This document shows, in pieces, positions 46,574-58,724 of a stretch of 64,000 nucleotides of DNA (its first letter is position 1; every line of letters begins with the position of its first letter). The notes below the pieces were generated by a model, which did no database searches, had not been told where the DNA came from, and saw only the letters and a program-made list of their open reading frames with translations. The DNA is taken from the NCBI GenBank assembly GCA_013146195.2, contig CM028377.1, positions 67,491,501-67,555,500 on the forward strand. Reading direction: 5' to 3'. Made by a program: the position numbers and the translations under genes. This DNA is from Codonopsis lanceolata (Eukaryota; Streptophyta; Magnoliopsida; Asterales; Campanulaceae).

Positions 46574-48838
46574 CTAGTTTTTGTGTTCGTGCAATGGCAC
46601 GACATCAGTATAGGATGGTGTCAGTATTCATTGGGCGCATCTTACTACCCTCAGTCTTGTTCCATTACAAAGACCATATTTTGGGACAAGATTTCTGATC
46701 TAAATAATGGGACAACCAACTTTTAATTGGAGATCTAAAGGAGGGAGACCAGCAGGATTCAATGAATTTAGATATTCGATTGGGTATCGATTTACCATGA
46801 TCGTATCACTCATAACATCATATGCGTTTTTATCTACTTTGTTGCTGCAAAAATTATAATTACATAAAATAATTACAAAAAAATATACTAAAATAAACAT
46901 GGTAACTCTAAAAATTTCAAATCCAAATATTAAAAGATTTTAAACGCACATATTTTAAGGGTTTAACATTTTTATTCAATAATCAATAATGTATTAACCC
47001 TAAAAAACTCGTTAAACTTTTATTCAATTATGTACTATTACTCAATAACCAAAATTGAATATTAACAAATTTTAAATTGGGTTTTTTTTGTTTTCGAAAA
47101 AATAATCAATCAAGTATTAACCCCCAAAAAATAACCAAAAAAATTACTAAGCTTATGTTTAGTATTACTTTTTCTCTTTATTCAATAACCAAAACTCAAT
47201 ATTAATAGATTTTAATGTATTAACCCTAAAAAATAATAAACTGGGTCATTTGGGCTTCTAATAAACTGGGTTATTTTGGTTTTCATTAGATAATCAATCA
47301 TGTGTTAACCCCCAAAAAATTAACCAAAAAACCCAATATTAACAGATTTTAAATTGAGTTTTTTTTTGTTTTTATTAAATAACCAATCATGTATTAACCC
47401 CCAAAAAAATAATACTAAGCTTATGTTTAACATGAAATTTTAGGTGGATCATTTGGTGAGCTAGAGTTTGACCAGAGGCTTGTACCGCTTGCATTCCATA
47501 GTGAGGGTCTGACACTAATGTGATCCAAAGATGTGATATATATTGTCATTTGGGCTTGTAATAAATTGGGAATGTGTACCAACCTAATTGATTTGAAGAA
47601 AAACATGATGCTTTTGAAATTTAGATCATTATAAGGCTTGTTTGTCTTAAAGATTTAGGGTTTGATTTCCAAAATTTGGTGAATTTATATTTAAGAGGTT
47701 GGACTTTCATCAAAAACCAAAATACCAACAAAGCTAGTAATAGTATACAAGTGCATGAATGGTTTTTGTATTTTTGTTTATAGATTAGTTAAACTGGTTT
47801 CAAAAAAGTCCAATGTCAAATGGTTAAAATAACCAAAAGTGGAAAGACGTTATAAATTCAACTGCTTCAAATGAGGTGGAAATGGCATCTTGCAACACAT
47901 CAAGTTCTCAAGCCCAATAAAAGAAGGCTAGAAACAATTTTTTTTATGTGAAATAACATATTGCAACTGTAAATTCATAGATCACTAAGAGAAACTTACA
48001 TACAAGTCACGAAAAGAAAAGAAGAGCTCGATAATGAGTAAATAATAACTTTATATTTTTCACCTACCAAAATCAGTAAATTAATCAATAACTTAGATCT
48101 CGAAACACACAAATTTCTAAATAAAATTGATATTCAAAAACTACCCGACAATAACTCCAGGCCACAAAACACACATCCCTCCTCTCTCGAACCATTTCTA
48201 TCTTTATACATCAACGCCCATTTCCTTCAACGAATAGTTCCTCTTCTTTGGTGTCGCCGATGAACACTCATTCAGTTTGGAGATTAAAAAAACGATGTTC
48301 TGAGATTAAATCAATCATGTATAACCCCCAAAAAAACAAAAACTCGGAAGAGTTCCCAAGAATCCAGGCAATTACACAACTCTAACCCCACTTGGGTTTC
48401 TTGAAAGAGTTTCTTTGGTGCATCCCCACCGAAAATCTGTGGTTCACTTAGTAACTAATTTTTGCCACAAATCAGAAAATTGCAGCACAAAATAAATGCA
48501 CTTAAACAAGGACTCGATCCATAAAAAAAATGAACCAATAAACGGCGGAGAGAACTTATAAATTACGACGAGTGAGAGAGAGAATTGGGGATGAGAGAAA
48601 TAAACCAATAGAGAGAGAGATATAAACCGAAGAGGAAGAAACCGAGATATATAAACTGGGAGGCAAGGAGGAAGAAACTGAAAGAGAGTGTTTGAAGAGG
48701 AATAGGAAGAGGAAGAAGAATAGGGAATTGGGAAGAATACGTCGAAGAATAAAAGAGAGAGAAATAAAGAGAATTCGTGGAAATAAATTGTCATATACTA
48801 AAAATCAATTTAGAGGAGTAACTCTTTTATAATATAAA
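46574..48838 (-). mobile_element. candidate non-autonomous Helitron, 2.27 kb
   Basis: The minus-strand 3' end is the hairpin GTCGTGCCATTGCACGAAC followed by ..AAAAACTAG at 46574-46577 and T. The likely 5' end at 48838 reads TTTATATTATAAAAGAG, one base from the TCTATATTATAAAAGAG start of the Helitrons at 57886 and 58724, and is preceded by A. The interior holds degenerate repeats (46950-47440) and a GC-richer part (48160-48420) that could be captured host sequence; none was identified. The 117-codon frame at 48444-48794 is low-complexity and probably not coding. Confidence 0.5.
46950..47440. repeat. degenerate tandem repeat
   Basis: Repeated blocks with TCAAT(C/T)ATGTATTAACCC and CCCAAAAAATAACC, each near 120-150 bp, about four copies; a further piece occurs near 48312. 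Confidence 0.6.
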
Positions 48839-48956
48839 TAGTTATTTTGATTTTGTGTGAATGCGTCAACTCCGTTAGAGTCGGGAATGAGAACTGAGAA
48901 TACAAACGACATTCTTTTGTTCAACCAAAAAGAACAATGTTTGGTGCAAAGGGAAT

Positions 48957-49028
48957 TGAACCCGACGTGAATCGAACACGCAACCTTCTGATCTGGAGTC
49001 AGACGCGCTACCATTGCGCCACGGATCC
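48957..49028 (-). tRNA. tRNA-Trp (anticodon CCA), second copy
   Basis: The 72 nt are identical to 38621-38692: same stems, CCA anticodon and no intron. Flanking sequences differ. A T5 run about 25-30 bases after the 3' end (48925-48930) may end RNA polymerase III transcription. Confidence 0.96.
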
Positions 49029-49116
49029 TAAGACGTTATTCCCTCCCAGATGTATAAACATATTTAAAAATATTAGACAGCAAACTAACTAGTAACTACA
49101 GCATTTTTCTTTAGAC

Positions 49117-49595
49117 TTAGTTCTTGTTTAGTGAAGCATTTTGACCAAAACGCTGGTAAAAAAAGTAGTGTTTTTTCTAGTAAAGTGTTTCAATGCAGCG
49201 TTTTAAAACACAACGTTTTAAAAATATGCAGCATTTTAAAAATATGTTGTGTTTACAATTACTCTGTTTATGAAAATAACGTTTTGAAATAGATTTTTGA
49301 ACGTATTTACAAGAAAAAAAATACTCCCTCCGTCCCTAATTTATTGTTTACATTAAGAAAATCTATTTGGATTATTTATATTGGTTTAATGTGTAGTTTC
49401 CATTAATGTCCATACATATGCATAATTAAAGTAGATTGAAAAGTAAGGGTAAAGTGGTAAAAGTGATGTTCTAAAAGGTAAGTTTACAATTATTTTAAAA
49501 AAACGATAATTTAGGGACGGAGGGAGTATATTTTAAAAACGCCACGATTTAAAATCGTTGTATTTTTAAAACATCGCACCAAACGAGGTCTCTGA
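49117..49595. mobile_element. possible MITE hosting a Stowaway MITE
   Basis: The left GTTTAGTGAAGCATTTT is loosely mirrored by AAACATCGCACCAAACGAGG at the right, and GCGTTTTAAAA motifs occur on both sides. The Stowaway at 49324-49526 sits in the middle. Family not resolved. Confidence 0.35.
49324..49526. mobile_element. Stowaway MITE
   Basis: CTCCCTCCGTCCCTAA at the left is mirrored by TTAGGGACGGAGGGAG at the right, with TA on both sides (49322-49323, 49527-49528). Length 203 bp. Confidence 0.9.
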
Positions 49596-50338
49596 TAGTG
49601 GGAGATATTGTGTATGCCTTTATCTAAATTGCTGGGAAAATACTGTCAGATTAGTTTATGTAAGCAAGGAATATCCTTGTGAATTGGACACAACGTGAGA
49701 ATAAGAGAATATTTGAATTTTTATTGTGTAAAATTTAATGTTTTGATTTACACGAAGCTAATTAATACTTAAAAATTGTCAAAATTTTCAAACATGCTTG
49801 CACTAATTGTCATTCATGTTTCAATAAATGAAATAGAAACAAGTTGCAAATTTGAAATTTAGTGTATTTATTTTCTCATCTTAAAAAAAAACCGGGTCTG
49901 GGTCTAGGACTCTAGGGTAGCATTTAATTTTATGTGACGTTAACCAAACAATAAGGATGGGTTAGGAATTAGGATCTACGGGGCATGAAAAGGAATGAAT
50001 ACAAGTATGTTAAAGTTATCTAGATAAATGCATCTTTCGCATAAGGAACCCAAATTGTTTCCTTTGCATAACTTTGTACAACTCCATTAAACCAAATCCA
50101 TTATATTCCCATACAAGTGTTTACATTAGAGGTTTGAGTCCGACCCTAAGCTCATATCTTAAGGGTTATGGCGAGTCTGTCAGGAACATATTTACACAAC
50201 ATCTCCAGTCCACGATAAATGGGTCGAAAAATTACAATTAACCAAATCCACATCCAACCATCACACATCTATGCCTTTGGCCATATAAACATTTGAGGAG
50301 AATTATCGCAAGCTGAACCAGACTAGTTAAGTGACGCC

Positions 50339-53300
50339 CTAGCTAATACCACGGTATATTGCACCAGGGCAAAGCTCATCCATACTATCAACGTTCCTAT
50401 ACCCGGTATACTCTCTCAAACATGTCCAGCCCCGGCGGGACAAGAAGTCACGGAAGTCGTCTTCGGTATAGAATGTCTTATCTTCTGTGTGGACTGGCAT
50501 ATTATCAGGCTCCTCGTACAGGCAAACTTTAATGGTCAGGCCTGTGTAGATAAGAAATTAAGTTAATTCCCGGATCATCTGTTCTTTTTGTTTGGTTTCA
50601 AAATTTGAGACATCATGCTTTTCAAGCCCCAAGTTTACAGCCAAGCCACCCCTCAGGGTTTGCCATGAAAACATTGTATATTAAGAACGAATATCTGTGA
50701 TGCGTACTAGAATATGCAATAATGATATTACCTTCGTCAACGTGAAGAATGTAGTTCCCCAATGGCATATCTCTATCAAGAGTTCGCACTACATTATCTT
50801 CATCTTCCAACCAAAAGGCTCGCTTTGTTCGTAGCCTAAAAGCAGACTTTATTGCTTCCTTGATGGCATCTGGAGTGCCATCGATACCAATTCTTCTTGT
50901 GTAGTCCCCCAGCTTGACGGATATAACCCTCCCCCCAAACGAATTACTCTGATCACCTGGTGATCAACAGAAGATGATTAAATAGGAAGGTCAACATAAA
51001 GCAACCCCAATAGATTATGTGATCCCATCATTGAGCCTCAATCAGAACTGATTGTTTAGGAAAAATAGAACTATCTGAGTAAGGTCACTTTCTCGAAAAA
51101 TGTTATCCATACCAATGATTCAAACAATTATATGGAGCTTCAAGAACATAATCAATGGACCTTTTTCATTTCTAGAATAACAGCCAGGCTGCACCATTAA
51201 GTCATAAATTTGAATTGTTCCTTAAAAAAAATTTCACGCTCCATGGTAGTACAAATTCACAAGCTCTGAATTTGATTGACAAGACTAACCATTTCCAGGA
51301 GTCTCTCTCCAATTCCAAGGAGAAACTCCACTAGCTGTGACAGTATCAGCTGCAGTGATGGCAAGAGGATGTCCTTCATGATCCAATCGACTTTCTAGAT
51401 TGAGTGTTGCCCTGCCATTAGCTGCACACCAAGAAATTTGGAAGGAATAAATGTTGGTTTCTCTCATGATTTACCCATAAAAAAAGTTTATAAAGAAGTG
51501 AAGAAGAAATATGAGGTGTGTAACCAAATAACCTACAGGCCTTTGAGAACTGTATGAAGAAGCTTCCCCCACCCCCGGGAAAAAAATTATCTAGGATAAG
51601 ATATCTAAATTTATTTTTTTATATAAGTTATATAAATATAAAAACAAGCACCAAAACATGTGACGCGTCCTTTGTATACAAGGATTATACTCAACCCAAT
51701 TACCCAAAAGAACCTTTAAAAAGATATCTAAATTGCCAGACTTGATCAGGTGGTGAAGTCCCGAAATGGTATTCAACAGTAACAGCAAGTCCTTTAACAA
51801 CATAAAGCCAATCTTTCTCACTCCAGATCTTTCACATTTATGAAAATCCCTTTCACTCCCATGATCCTTCGTCAGAATTATAATTATCACATCAAGTGTA
51901 TCTGATTTTGATAATCTTTTAAGAAGTTTGGTTCCTACATTCCATCACTAATTACCCTTTTTGACTTTAAAAATAGTTAATGTTGTGTGCTTGGAAAAAG
52001 AATTCCTTGTGAAATTAATACGTCCATCACCAACCGACACCTATACTTGCTAAAAAATTTATTTGGAGAATCACCAAGGAAGCTTACGATTTGATGCATG
52101 CATCAAAGTTCGACAGTATCATTCTTAAATATTGATACATATTTTAAAGATCCAAATTGTACCTATAGTACATCCTACGTGATACATTTAAAGCTAATGG
52201 GAGAAAGCTTTGAACTTTACCCAGCTTGCCAAGACAGGCATGAATAGCAACAAGGCAACACTCCAAGCCTCTTTTACCAAGAACAGGTTGGTGTGAACAT
52301 TCAATTTTACTCATTTGATTAGTTAGCTAGCATGGGATCATACCAAAAACATGGCTAGGACGTGTGGAATCCTCCCGTAAGACTCGAGAAAATTGGTTTC
52401 ACCAAGTACAGTATATATACAAAGCCTAACTCCAGCATTTTTGTTTAAATAATAAGTATATAAAGAATACAAGCGATAGAAAGTGAATGCTTGATAAACC
52501 AAATTACTACTTGTAGTAGTGGTTATGCCGCGTCACTGGAGATGATTGTCACGTAATCACCCAATCTTCCCCGAACAAAGACCTAGCTTACAAGAACGTA
52601 CTAAGATTGGGAAGATAGCCGAAAGGGATGCTGAGGCCAAGTGCGTTAGCCCAAATGTTATGGCATTCCAGTCTTCATGGCTCCCTGGCTCACAATGAAG
52701 CCGGCCCTAAGGTCAGCATGCTCAATAAGGATGACTTCTTGCCCAGAAGATAGGAGATAGAGCTGACCCTAGGAGATACAGCTCCACCAGGGCCGATCTC
52801 CAAACACTACGGGTTCCTACCCTAGGAGATCAAGGTGGCCTTAGAGTCATAATCTACGCTAAATAAGGGTTCCAAGGAAAGAACGAGGTAACGGGAGGTA
52901 ACAGGTAACAACTTACCACTAACACTTACATCCTTAGGTTTGACCCAACTTAAGGCACTACCAAGCAATCTGCTATACATTCAATGCAGGGTCACCCGTT
53001 CTATGTGTGCAATACCACACATATCTACGTGTGACCTGATTACTAAGGAAACGCATACGAGACACTTGTTCTATGATCATTAGATGATCAATAGGGCGAT
53101 GACACCTAGCAAGGAATTTTGGTTTTTTTTTTTGATAAGTAGGAATTTTGGAATATTCATTCTATCATCCCATACTCACTATAAACATATGTCACAGCCT
53201 CAATTTACAGATAATTGTTAATCTCTAATCTGACCCAAAGTTTCTAGCTCGAGTCTTGAGGTAGTGTTCAAAAGAGAGTACTCTCACCTTCATCAGCAAG

Positions 53301-55930
53301 GGCCTCTTTACCTAATTAATCTTGACTTCCACACCCCGACCTTACTGTTTAAGGTTCTTTGAGAGTAACATGACAGGCCAAGCAACCTCACCCAGCACAC
53401 ATCATACCCCTCAGGACACATTCTATACTACTGAGTTCAATGAATCAGAAAATCAATAACCAGGCACATTCACAGCTGAACTACAGAGCTTATAAATTCG
53501 GTTTACTAAGTCAAATAAACCAGGCATACGGTTCAGAAACTAGCTTGGTATAGCTAAACCAAGCAACTGACGCCCCAATCTCCGGGGCTCATTACTCAAG
53601 GGCAAAGGAAATTGATCATTCTATAATAATTCACTAACATTAGTCCATCCAAATGGACACAGCCCAAAAACAGCTGCAATAATGAGGTGCTAAGACACGC
53701 TCCCACAAAAACTCAGCAACCAAGTTGAAAAATGAAAAGAAACTAGAATGCTGGAAATATAAACTCCAAAGATATACCTTCCACAGGTCCAAATGTAATA
53801 CTCGTGTCATCAATACCTGCATAAACAATCAAATAACCAGCCAGCTGAAGTTATACTGCATTTCTCTTTCTCGTTTTTGTAATGAACACAAAAACAATGC
53901 ACACACTCCATGATGCAATTAAGTTCAGTTCACAACTTTAGAGAAAACAAGAATATCACGTACTAGCATATTACTGAGCCCCAACCGGCACTTGCAGCAA
54001 CTACTGGGTGATGGAACCAAAAGAAGGATGATGGAGACAGATGAAAGGAGAAACTTGATGTCCTAACATATAAGGAGGATCACGTTTGTAGTGCCCAATT
54101 TTGTTAAAAGTGAAATATGAGAAACAAGCCCCAGGAAAGTGCACTTGTTTGACCACATCGAGTAGCACTCATCGAGTTTATAGGTAGATCTAACATATCT
54201 TAGAATGATATGATCTTTAAAAGAGGTCACTCAAATATAAACAAAACATATTGTTACTAGTCAGAGAATAAGGGTATTATGCCGGGTGTTAGTTGTTACA
54301 TTATGTTTTATATGCACATATATATAAATACTTTCGTGTAACCATTTTAGGGTTACAGCTTCCAAATCATACTTTATTCTTTTTCTCTTCTTTGTTAATT
54401 AACACATAGCGACATACTACTCCCTCCACCCCAAAGTGAGCGTTTATTCTCAGTTTTTTCACAAAAAACAAGGAAGTTGACTTTTATGCCATTTTATTAG
54501 CACATGTACATGAAAACCCTCATTGTTCATAATATAGCATTGTAAGCGAAGACTAGGATATGATAGTTAACAAAAGCGAATCTAGTAATTATACAAAAAT
54601 GGACACTCATTTTAAGAGGGAGGGAGTAACAGTAAAAGTGTCGGCACAATTTAAGTCAGGGAAACTTTAGCATCTCACACTTGGATGTGCAGATATTTAG
54701 CCCTGAGAAAGAAAAAATACTTTAGAAAATGAAATTCTGCCCTGAATTGCCTAACTCGTTGCACTTAAAAATTGCACTTGAATGCTCCTTTGGTGGTTGT
54801 GAAGGAAACTAAAGGCATGCAGCAGAATAGAGCAGTGGCGTAGGGTTTATCTTTGAATATTGGTCTCTTCCTAAATTGGGACATTAATTGAGGGGTTCAT
54901 GAGACGAGGCTTTTATTTTTACTTTTTTCAACCAAATAATGAGGCTTTCATCATCACATTGTGGCGATTTCACCATTGCGCGGTTTATCTGCAGTATGCC
55001 CCTGTGCATATATACATGTATGTCAAACCCTTTAAGCTTGCTACGACCGCATCGAGTGACCACTTAAGACCCAAATGCCAAATGGAACCTTTATTCTACT
55101 TCCTGTGACTAACAAACGCAGCTAAATGGAAAAGTTTTGCCAAGAAAACATTAACCAAGTATGGAACAACTATAGAGTAGCTTCAGCTGAAATATAAATG
55201 AAAATGAGCATAGAGTCCTAAATTTTCAAAAACCCATTTCATATCAATGCCCTAAACAACCAATTATAACTTCCACTCGGTTTTTCCTACACTTTCCCGA
55301 AAAACGAACAACTTAAGATCATAGTATCATACCTTTATCAGAAAACTGCATGAAAGAATCAACTTTTGACCCCGGAGAAGTTTTATAATGCGCACCATTC
55401 TTACTCCTATCTCTCAAAATCTCCTCAATTTCCTTATAATACGACATTTTAGCGGACCCATTTCCACCACCTCGATCTTGATGCTGCTTCGCCTTCTTGA
55501 ACTCCTTCAACAAGTTCCTCCACTTGTCCGTACACATAGTGGGGGACCGATCGAAACCCTTTTCCCTCATTTTCCCCGAAATCTGGTCCCACAAGTGCTT
55601 GTTGGACTTGGAAGTGTTGAAGAGTGAATCGGACTCGCGGCGGAGGCTGATAAGAGTCCGGGTCTCTTCCTGGACCCAGGTCTCGGCCCGCTTCTTGGGG
55701 GCTTTAATATTATCAGGGTTGTTGTTGTTGGGGTTGGTGGTGGTGTTGTCTTCGCCGCCGCTGCTGGTGGTGTCGATGAGGAGGATTTGGTGGTGGTGGT
55801 GGGACGGCGGGGGGAGGGGAGTTGGGTTGGAAGTGACCTCGATCATCATGGTGGTGGGGGTGCAGTGGTGTTCTTGTTTGTGGAAATTGAAAGGTTGGAG
55901 GTGGAGTTGGGGTTTTTGAGGTAAGTACAT
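50339..55930 (-). CDS. GT-1: trihelix transcription factor GT-1
   Basis: Five coding exons on the minus strand, 55930-55333, 53816-53778, 51421-51290, 50956-50732 and 50541-50339, join into 1197 nt (398 aa); all introns are GT..AG. This is the length and layout of Arabidopsis GT-1. The N terminus is rich in His, Pro and Asn. The trihelix DNA-binding domain (about 80-160) has its three tryptophans at W85, W114 and W137 and ends in NLLKEFKKAKQHQDRGGG. Then come KVDSFMQFSDKG, SITFGPVEANGRATLNLE and SPWNWRETPGNG. The C-terminal half contains GGRVISVKLGDYTRRIGIDG, FWLEDEDNVVRTLDRDMPLG and RDFLSRRGWTCLRE, ending CPGAIYRGIS. GT-1 binds GT elements (GGTTAA core) of light-regulated promoters in the nucleus. 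Introns 1 and 2 (1.5 and 2.4 kb) carry a Stowaway MITE and a SINE tail. No damage is seen. Confidence 0.95.
53123..53140 (-). mobile_element. SINE tail with perfect target duplication in GT-1 intron 2
   Basis: Only 18 bases, ACTTATC plus an A11 tail on the minus strand, are inserted between two perfect 11-bp copies AGGAATTTTGG (53112-53122, 53141-53151). It is an extremely 5'-truncated retroposition. Confidence 0.75.
54420..54626. mobile_element. Stowaway MITE in GT-1 intron 1
   Basis: CTCCCTCCACCCCAAA at the left is mirrored by TTTTAAGAGGGAGGGAG at the right, with TA on both sides (54418-54419, 54627-54628). Length 207 bp. Confidence 0.88.
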
Positions 55931-55983
55931 TTGGTTTTGGGGATGTTACTAGCTGATAGTGGAAAAGGGTGGTGAGATTTGGT

Positions 55984-55996
55984 TTGGTTAATGATA
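55984..55996 (+). promoter_or_regulatory. GT-element next to the GT-1 start
   Basis: TTGGTTAATGATA contains the GGTTAA core bound by GT-1 proteins, about 60 bp upstream of the GT-1 ATG (promoter or 5' leader). A GGGA/GA-rich tract follows at 56020-56050. Autoregulation is an inference. Confidence 0.35.
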
Positions 55997-56139
55997 ACTA
56001 CGTATTTGTTTTACTATCTGGAGGGAGGGAGGGAGGGAGAGAGAGAGAGATGATTTGGGGATATTAATACGGTCAAGAGAGAGAAAGAGGATTCAAATCC
56101 GTTTCCACTATCAATATTTCGTAGCATGTACTTGCCTCA

Positions 56140-56419
56140 CTTGTTTAGCTCTTTAATTTAGATTTTAGAATTAACTGTACAATACAGTTCACTGTTTGGC
56201 GGTTTGGATCGATTCTTGATAATAAGATCCAACGGTTTCTAGATCAAAGACAAATAACCTACCTACAAACAATTCTCTTAATTATGGGTCGAATTTGAAT
56301 AGCGTTCCTTAACTACCACTTGAAGCAATTTACGTACTCCCTTCAATTACGTAGTTAATATATATTGACACCCCAAAATATACTGTCACCGTGCTTATGA
56401 CACAAGCACGAAGTTCTAG
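56140..56419 (+). mobile_element. Helitron-like 3' end, plus strand
   Basis: The hairpin GTGCTTATGACACAAGCAC is followed by GAAGTT and CTAG at 56416-56419, then T. Upstream ACTTGAAGCAATTTAC matches the subterminal region of the minus-strand element ending at 57887. The 5' end is not clear. Confidence 0.45.
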
Positions 56420-56499
56420 TACATTAGTATACGTGTTCGTGCTATAAGCACTAGTATCGATATGGAATAAACAACTCATAATTGATGGAGTAATTTAAA

Positions 56500-57709
56500 G
56501 GCAAAACACACCTTTGGGTCACTGTACTTTTCAAAAACTTGCAATTAGGCCACTGAGACGTCAAAATTTTCGGGCTGGCCACTGTACCAAACTTATCTTA
56601 CACGTTAACCATTTTTTGGATGGACGTTAAGTTAGGTTAAATGTCTATTTTACCCCCCGTCTTCATCATCAACATCTTCAAACCCAGAAAATCAAACTCA
56701 GTTCAAATTGTGAAGAGATAATTGACTCCGGACTTAATTACAAAACTAAGCATAAGAAATTAAAAATACCAAATACCATAGAAAGATTACAAAGACATAA
56801 ATGACCTTGACTCGATTAGACAACTCCTAATACTAAAAATCACCGGAGAAGTCACCGGCCTCGTCGTCGAATCATTGATCGGATAAGTGCGAGAAATCTG
56901 ATGCGAGTGGAGATGTGATCGCCGAGTGATACATCTTGTCATGAAACGACTCCGTCTCCGTCGTCATCCAGGAGTTTCTCGGCCTTCTTCTAAAGTGAGC
57001 GACACGAGATCTAGCCCAGGTCCGGATCCGAGTCCGATCGAGTATTCACTGTCGCCGATAAGCTGTTCTTGTCGTTGTTTCCGTTTCCGAAGTCAATGTA
57101 ATCCTTGACTCGATTAGACAACTCCTAATACTAAAAATCACCGGAGAAATCACCGGCCTCACCGTCGAATCATTGATCGGATAAATGCGAGAAATCCGAT
57201 GCGAGTGGAGATGTGATCGCCGAGTGATACATCTTGTCATGAAACGACTTCGTCTCCGTCGTCATCATCCGGAGTTTCATGGCCTTCTCTTCGGTAAAGC
57301 TGCCGGGAGCGACACGAGATCTAGCCGGCCTAGGGTCCAGATATGAGTTCGATCGAGTATTCACTGTCGCCGATAAGTTGTTCTTGTCGTTGTTTCCATT
57401 TCCGGAGTCAATGTAATCAGGTTCGGAGGACCAGCCAAAAAGCGGGGTCCACCAACCGGGGGAGGCACCTTTCCGGCGATGAGCATCATGCTTACGGGGT
57501 TTGATTTTCTGGGTTTGAAGATGTTGATGATGAAGACGGAGGTAAAATAGACATTTAACCTAACTTAACGTCCAAACTTAACGTCCATCCAAAAAAAGGG
57601 TTAACGTGCAAGATAAGTCTGGTACAGTGGCTATCCCGAAAATTTTGATGTCTCAGTGGCCTAATTGCAAGGTTTTGAAAAGTACAGTGGCCCAAAGGTG
57701 TGTTTTGCC
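56500..57709 (-). mobile_element. Pack-MULE-like element carrying a coding fragment
   Basis: Long terminal inverted repeats of about 210 bp (56500-56710; 57500-57709) begin GGCAAAACACACCTTTGGG. A perfect 9-bp duplication TAATTTAAA lies at 56491-56499 and 57710-57718. The GC-richer interior has two tandem copies of about 300 bp (56805-57102 and 57103-57418) and an open frame on the minus strand. GC-rich non-TE sequence inside a MULE without transposase is the Pack-MULE pattern. Confidence 0.8.
57170..57515 (-). pseudogene. captured coding fragment, unknown plant protein
   Basis: About 115 codons stay open on the minus strand to a TGA at 57170-57172, without an early ATG. Recognisable stretches are GWWTPLFGWSSEPDYID, SRVAPGSFTEEKAMKLR and SFHDKMYHSAITSPLASDFS. 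These look like a real, compositionally balanced host protein rather than a TE protein, but I do not recognise the family. A second, more degraded copy lies at 56850-57100. Confidence 0.5.
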
Positions 57710-57886
57710 TAATTTAAATAAAATCTACAACTGGAAATTTTATATGTAATTGTAGAGGGGTAATTCAAACATAACTCATAACTGAGAGGTTCATTTGTAA
57801 CTTATATACTTACAAATCAATCTGGATCGTCAGTTGTGTTTTGATCAGGGTCACCAGTTAGGCCCTTAGCTCTTTTATAATATAGA

Positions 57887-58724
57887 CTAGATCTTCGTAC
57901 CCGTGCCTATGACACGGTGTCAGTATATCTGATTTCGTCAATTGAAATGATAATGTCTAAATAGAAGGTGCAATTTAAAAAATATGTTACAATTGAGGGG
58001 TACATTGCTTCAAGTAATAGTTGAGGGATTGATGTGTTTATAAGGGGTGATTGTTCAAAAGATTAATCGCATGGTGTGATTTTGTAATATGAAGATAAAA
58101 CATAGGGAGAAGAAAAATGGATGACATAATACTAATTGTAGGGGTGCCTTGTAATAGAGAGTTAAAATGGATAACTACTCACACATGTGAATGTAAGGGT
58201 GAATCTCAACCGTTAATTTTTTAAAGATAATTTAATATCAGTTCAAACAAAACCCAAGGTTTTATATGTAATTATGGAGGGGGGTAATTCAAAACTCATA
58301 ACTAAAGGGTTTATATGTGATTAAACCTAGTATATGTGTTCGTGCTATAGACACAGTGTCGATATGTGACTGTGCTTTGATCATGGAGAAAACTAAGGGA
58401 AGAATTAGTGTTTGGATTGAAGTAGTGTTATAAACAAATGGAAGTTTCAGTTTTCTGTTACTCCATATTTAATTAAAACGAAATGAAATGGTTAAAAAAA
58501 TGTGTTAGAAGAAAGTATTCTTGTAACTGTAATTGGTTATGGAGAATATAATTAAAAAAAACATAACTGAGGGGTTATTACATACTTATTGGTTGTGGAA
58601 AACTCATACCTAAATTGGTTTATATGTAACTCACATATTTACGAATAAATCTGGACTGCCATTTATATTTGATACAATTCAATCAGAGCCGTCAATTAAC
58701 CCCTAATCTGTTTTATAATATAGA
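57887..58724 (-). mobile_element. Helitron(s) sharing one 5' end and two 3' ends
   Basis: A 5' end at 58724 reads TCTATATTATAAAACAG. Two 3' ends follow on the minus strand: CTAG at 58327-58330 (hairpin TGTGTCTATAGCACGAACACA) and CTAG at 57887-57890 (hairpin CCGTGTCATAGGCACGG). The second CTAG is directly followed by the TC of the next Helitron at 57886. Either an element of 398 bp abuts a 5'-truncated one, or an 838-bp element read past its first terminator. Confidence 0.5.

Larger units (their letters stand above)
56424..57886 (-). mobile_element. Helitron with nested MULE
   Basis: The 5' end at 57886 (minus) reads TCTATATTATAAAAGAGC. Sequence resumes left of the MULE, and the 3' end has the GTGCTTATAGCACGAAC hairpin and a mutated terminus (TTAG for CTAG) at 56424-56427. 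Without the MULE it is about 250 bp. Homologous to 58327-58724. Confidence 0.5.

Noticed and set aside
48444..48794. 117-aa hydrophobic, Ser-rich frame as a gene
   Set aside because: Low-complexity CT-rich sequence inside a Helitron candidate, with no motif and no supporting context.
55388..55919. Frames opposite to GT-1 exon 1
   Set aside because: Shadows of the real coding exon; runs of W and V come from the His/Pro/Asn repeats on the other strand.
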